Shown: piece after piece, positions 58,632 through 64,000 of the stretch
Layout of the letters: every line of letters begins with the position of its first letter
How positions within the stretch are numbered: the stretch's first letter is position 1
NCBI GenBank assembly: GCA_033239525.1
Contig: BSYO01000038.1
Location: 5,149,041 to 5,213,040, forward strand
Length of the DNA stretch: 64,000 nucleotides
From: Nepenthes gracilis
Lineage: Eukaryota; Streptophyta; Magnoliopsida; Caryophyllales; Nepenthaceae
Direction of reading: 5' to 3'
Made by a program: the position numbers and the translations under genes
The notes under the pieces: model-generated
What the model saw: only the letters and a program-made list of their open reading frames with translations
What the model was told of the DNA's origin: nothing
The model's database searches: none

Positions 58632-60505
58632 ACTTTGGAAATCTAGTAATGGAAGACAGAATATTACTGTGGTTCTATAGGTGAAGCAGAATTTGGACGT
58701 GTTGGTGTGAGTGCAACATGAAGGCTATGGTAACAACATGACTAAAGGCAAATAAGGCAGAAGTTGACAATGATAATAGTGTTAGTGAAAACAAATAATA
58801 ATTATGATGGGTAGTGAATGAGGAGGAGGGAGAAAACAAAGGAGGAGACAAGGGCTGTTGTTTTGATGTCTTCTCACCTTTCTTGATAGTAATTTTGATT
58901 CTATACTTTCTTATTTAGCTAGAACGCATGTTGAATCCAAATGCCTTAATGCAAAGTTAGTTTCATATATGTGAAAATCTTCCTACTTTCTATTCATAAT
59001 GATAGTTGTATATGTGCTTTTTACCTGTGGCTATTCACTGCGTAATAAGATGGCCATTATAATCAATACGGTTTCAATATAGTCTGCATTAGGAGATCAG
59101 AGTCTTGTGGGTTACATCACTTTAGTAACATACTGTTGTTATATTTGTTTAAGGAATATCAACAGCTTCTCAATTTTGCTAAAGAAAGAAGAAAAAAAAA
59201 ACAATAGATTTTAGTATGTCAACTAATATCTTTTTTTATTATCTGTTTTTGGAACTTTTTCAATGGCAGTAGGGATTAACCTTAAAGGATGTATAAATGT
59301 ATATATATAATAACAAGTGTAAGAGATGACAATGTAATTTTATCCAGTGAGTCGGAGTCAAATGCTCATAGAATTGCATCATACACTTGAAATTTACAAA
59401 AACTTTGGAGAGTTCAAGTTTTTGATTTTACAAACTCAACAAAATAAAAATCAGAAGATGATAAGGAAGTAAGTTATCCCAAGAAGAACCACTTTTGAGG
59501 TAGGACCACAAAGAGTGGATTGCACCATACCATAACTGATTAATAAGGAGGTAAGAGATTGTTTAACTTACAACTCCAAATGTCACAGCCCATATTATGA
59601 TAGCGTCTGGTTTAACACCAATATTGTTGAAATCAGCATGCTCAACGCACCAAGTGCAATAACGGGCGTTATATCTATTTCTACAGCCTCACATACTGAA
59701 TAAACCATATGAAACTAAGTGGTAGCAAGTGACATGCAAACGTAAAAGTTTTATTAGAAATTGGCTTTGATATTATGTTAGATTTGGAGATATGAAAGCT
59801 AGAATATAATACGCGGAAACATGTGGAAGAGGAGATCCGAAATGATGAATTCATGTCATGAGAACCCAAACATGATGATTATGATAATTTGAAATCAATT
59901 CTTGATGTAGGACACTATTGCCTTTAATGTATTTGTGCTAATGTAAAATTAAAATCATGATGTTAAGATACAAAATATATGTACATGACTAAATAATGAG
60001 AAGCTGAGAACATAAAGCTCCTATACACAAAGTCAATATACGAAAGAATAGCGGAGCAGAAGAGCAGACGGTAACGGGTGCTACATATGAACTAAAATAT
60101 AGAAATAAAGAACACCATGTAAATAATCAGCCCAATGGGTGTTAATGTATTTTATTAATTCAGAAACTTAATTTACGATCTATTAAATTAACTACTTATT
60201 TTTCAGTTGCAGATACAACCATCAGAAAAATTTCAACATGGGCTAATCTTAGCCTCACATGAGTAAACATGACTATATATTAAATCTAACAATACATTTG
60301 TATATAATACCGAAACAATAAGAACAAAAATTGTGTTTCTTCTTGTAATTGACTAGTGTGCAGTGGTAATCAACCAATCAAATACAATTGATCCGAGGCA
60401 TAACAACTTCACCCAATCAATTAAGTTGTTATGCTTTCCCTGGATGGATTTGATGTCAATAATAACATTACAAAATTCAATAACTTATACTTTGATAAAC
60501 TGCTC
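58632..60505. other. Conserved spacer of copy C with an intact empty site
   Basis: Collinear with A and B. Around 60,306-60,312 it reads ataataccgaaacaat, the unoccupied target of the retrotransposon in copy B. No gene supported. Confidence 0.5.
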
Positions 60506-61085
60506 TCATTGAAGCTGCTGTGACAAAACTACTACACGACAGCAACTTATCTTATTGTGATAAACTGTCCCGGTGATGATAGTGAATTCTCTACAAACTT
60601 GCATAACTAATCTGCACTGATTTTCAGATGTGCAGATAAATACGTGATATATATTTGCTGAATTAACAAAGCTTATGAAATTGAGCACATGAGCAACACC
60701 AACAGACATGCCTCTGCTGTATTGATAATGAACTTACTGAAGCTAAAATGGCTGATTCACGTGGAAGCCAAATGCTGCCTTTGCTCTGTGCATAACTGCA
60801 GCATGATGTTGCCCAGGGATTATTCTACCAAGTAGATAACCATCAAGACTCTTCCACAGAGTTTTCCCATTCACAACTAACCCCTTCAACGGCAGATCAC
60901 ATGAAATGAAAAACAAGTAATACATTCCAGTCTTTGTGATATAAAATACGATATCCTACATTTATGATGATAAAGTACTCCACCGAAATATATGTTAATA
61001 ACAATAGGCCACTTAGCATCATTTGATGCTGGCATTCAAATGACATCTCCTTGCAAGCTTTGTCCACCATATGCAGAGCCACCTA
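60506..61085 (-). pseudogene. Coding-like exon block of the duplicated gene (copy C)
   Basis: Same three pieces as A and B (SVGVAHVLNFISFVNSANIY; LKGLVVNGKTLWKSLDGYLL; KWPIVINIYFGGV). The acceptor before LKGL reads ctgccg and is lost. Bases at diagnostic positions match the first half of the local duplication in copy B. Confidence 0.4.
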
Positions 61086-64000
61086 TATCAAGATTATGCA
61101 ACCCTAATGTGCAAAACCTTTATTTTAATTGTGGGTAGAAATCCTAGAAAATATTTTGTCATCTTTTCACTAAAGACAGATATATGGTAAATTAGTATTA
61201 AAGCCTAACAACTAAAATTAAAACTTACAACATATAAAATAACATATAATTTAATGAGTATTATAATAAACGCAATTTTTCAATAGTCTCATTGATATTT
61301 CATTATCTTTTCAGCTGTATTTTCTCCGTTATTTTTCCTCCAATGTGCCTTTAGATCTCATGTTATTTTCCCTGCACATAAAATCACTGTAATTAGAAAA
61401 TAATTTTGTAAAACACATTGTTTCACATGCAAAATTGTAACATCTGTTAAAAGCCTAAACTTTAAACTTATCTGCGAAGACCTAGACTAAAAGGTAAACC
61501 CTAATACCTGACCAATAACCCAAAGAACTTAGAAACTAAGATTAACAGTACAGCACCGTTTAAGATGACGTCAGTACCAATTCAAAAGTTACTATACGTA
61601 CCTTGACAGTTTGACAAATATTTTATGTGCAAATAAAAATTTAAGTAGAATGTACTCCTTCTGTTACCATCACCTGCAAATTAGAAATTAACATGCTATA
61701 ATACCAAATATTTGATATACATACCTTCTTTCGGAGAGAAGTCGACACATTTCCTCAAGAATTTCACCACCAAATCCAAGTAAGCAATGTGTGTGTATGC
61801 TCGTCTCTGCATAGCCTTCTAGAACCATTCATCTACCAAATCCACGTTCACATCCTGCAAACGAGGTTAGTATCCCAAAGTTTAGAACTAATGTCAATAT
61901 AAATTTAAAATTACATAAAGGAATACACAAGTATTGAAAATTGCAAATATCAAAGTATGTTACCTTGATGAGCCATACCCTCATATTAATTGTGAGCACA
62001 AATATTGATTTATACATCGTTACCTTTTCACTAAAGGAGGATGCATACTACATCAGTATTAGAATCTAACAAATAAAAACATAATTTCTAACCACGCATA
62101 AGATAATATAAATCTACTAAGTACTCACACAAAGGCAATTTTTCAATAGTCATTTTGACATTTCATTAGCTTTTCAGCTACATTTCCACCTTTATTTCTT
62201 CTCCAAAGTGCCTTCAAATCCCATGATTATTTCTCCTGCATGTTAGAACACTGTAATGTGAGAACTATTTTGTAAAACATATTAATTCACAAGCAAAATT
62301 ACAACATTCATCGAAAGCCTAAACTCTAAGCCTGCCCGCAGAGACCTAGACTAAACCTTAAAGCCTAACACCTGACCAGTAATCCTAAGAACTAGGAAAC
62401 TAAGGGTAACAATACAACACTGTTTGAGATAAAGTCTATATGAATTTAAAAGTTGCTAATATCAAAAAAACGTACCTTGATAATTTGATAAATATTCGTG
62501 TAAATAAAAATTGACGTAGGGTGAACCCCTTTTGTTAATCTTACCTGCAAATTAGAAATTAACATGCTATAATACCAAATATTTGATAGACATACCTACT
62601 TACGGGGAGAACACGACACCTTTCTTCAAGAATTTCACCGCCAAATCCAAATAAGCCATATGTGTGTATCGTTATATCTGCATATAATGTTTGAAAATAA
62701 AGTCACTATTCGTCAAATTTCATATTAAAGTCCTAAGCGAGCTCTAAATATTGAAATTATAAATGACAATTTACCTTTATTTTATTTTAGCGTTATTTTT
62801 AAGATAGCCATTTTATCCTTTCTTTAAGGCGAAGGACAATGTGCCTGCAAGCCCACCATTAAAGAATATCATTTAAAACTATATGAATAGATTTTCATAA
62901 AGCCGAAAAATTTTTCAAAGACCAACATCCATCCTTACATCACCTAAATTTTCTTACAGAATTTTTACCCTTAAATAATGTCTAGACTCCTTCCTTTTCC
63001 TCTTCTACGACCTTTTGAATATCGTCCCCTGGAAGGAACTTTACGTTCTTAACAGTGGACAAGAAAATAAATATTAATATATTCAGTAAAAACATAAAAC
63101 ACATACATATATTTTCTAAATCAATTTGCGAGCCTTTTAGAACCATTCATCCACTAAATTCACATTCACAACCTGCAAACGGGGTTAGTACCTAGAGTTT
63201 AGAATTGATGACAATGCTAAATTTAAAATTATACATAAATATACAAATATTGAAAATTGTAAATATTAATATTAAGCAACCTTTATACCTTAATGAGCCA
63301 CACTTTTGCATTAATTGTGAGTGCAAATATTGGATAGTACTTCGTCATCTTTTCACCAGAAGAGGATGCATGTTACATTAGTATTAGAGCCTAACAAATA
63401 AAGATATGATTTACAACCACATAAGATAAGATAAATCTAATAAGTACTCACACAAATGCAATTTTTTAATAGCTTCATCAACATTTCATCGTCTTTCAGT
63501 TGCATTTTCTTCGTTATTTCTCCTCCAATGTGCCTTCAGATCCCAAGATTATTTCTTTTGTATGTCAGAACAATGTAATGTGAGAACGACTTTGTAAAAC
63601 ATATTATTTCACGTGTAAAATTGTAACCCTTGTGGAAAGCTTAGACTCTAAGCCTATCCGTGGAGACCTAGACCAAGCCTTAAACCCTAACACCTTACCC
63701 ATAACCCCAAGAACTAGAAAACTAAGAATAATAGTGCAGCACCATTTGAAACAAGATCTGTATAAATTTAAAAGTTGCTGGCATCGAAAATACGTACCTC
63801 GATAATTTAACGAATATTCTATGTGTAAATAAAAATGCACGTAGAATGCACCCATTTTGTAAACATTACCTGCAAATTAGAAATTAATAGACTATAAAGC
63901 AAATATTTGATATGCATACCTACTTTCGGGACGAACTCGACACCTTTATTCAAGAATTTTGCCGCTAAATCCAAGTAATCAATATGCGTATATCCTAATA
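61086..64000 (-). repeat. Tandem array of 0.86-1.32-kb units (copy C, partial)
   Basis: Unit markers at about 61,450, 62,314 and 63,636, spacings 864 and 1,322 bp, in the same order (short unit first) as A and B. The same exon-like pieces occur on the minus strand, for example YKSIFVLTINMRVWLIK at about 61,965-62,015. The window ends within the third unit. Confidence 0.7.

Larger units (their letters stand above)
55450..64000. repeat. Segmental duplication copy C (continues past the window)
   Basis: Collinear with copy B, including the left flank and the RNase H fragment. It has no large retrotransposon or solo LTR, but a LINE tail at 58.37 kb. The array begins near 61.1 kb and runs off the window end. 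Confidence 0.85.

Noticed and set aside
1..64000. tRNA, rRNA or other structured RNA genes
   Set aside because: None recognised by eye on either strand; a covariance-model scan would be needed to exclude short ones.

Overview
This window is plant nuclear DNA, almost certainly from a dicot. The evidence is GT-AG introns with U-rich acceptors, AT-rich spacers, a FAR1-type transposase gene, a CDPK-related kinase (CRK) relic, plant L1-type LINE remains and Ty3/gypsy elements of the Tat lineage. No intact host protein gene can be defended. The window is a heterochromatin-like mosaic of transposable elements and a locally repeated segment, with one 100-N assembly gap. All similarity statements come from reading by eye; nothing was searched.

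Layout. (1) 1-5.7 kb: mostly non-coding, with a possible copia-type LTR relic, a CACTA-like terminus, a first-exon-like block on the minus strand at 3.55-3.64 kb and hairpin-rich sequence at 4.6-4.7 kb. (2) 5.7-8.1 kb: a three-exon FAR1/MULE transposase gene with good splice sites but several stops. Its last codon lies a few bases from a decayed CRK gene (8.1-10.25 kb) that has lost its second kinase exon. (3) 10.26-12.04 kb: an internally deleted Tat-type retrotransposon that cuts off the CRK relic. (4) 12.04-15.06 kb: the 3' part of a LINE ending in poly(A). (5) 15.06-64 kb: three copies (A, B, C) of one segment. Each copy carries a threefold 259-bp repeat, a conserved spacer, a block with coding-like exons on the minus strand and a tandem array of about 0.86-1.32-kb units.

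The copies differ by datable insertions. A carries a 2.56-kb solo LTR with TSD cagag. B carries a 9.75-kb Tat retrotransposon with TSD atacc. C carries a 264-bp LINE tail with its own TSD. B and C, but not A, share an RNase H fragment, so B and C are sisters. B also has a local duplication whose two halves look C-like and A-like.

The B retrotransposon (32,145-41,892) is the most informative element. Its LTRs are 415 bp each and differ at about 7 sites. It has gag-pro-RT-RNaseH-second RNaseH-integrase on the plus strand, broken in several places. Downstream on the opposite strand is an extra gene with a gypsy-type antisense domain, a well-formed 77-bp intron and a coiled-coil C-terminus. A 63-bp minisatellite follows, just inside the 3' LTR.

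The least explained part is the tandem array on the minus strand. It looks like internally amplified exons of an unidentified plant gene, with a candidate first exon at 51.5 kb that is retained in copy B.
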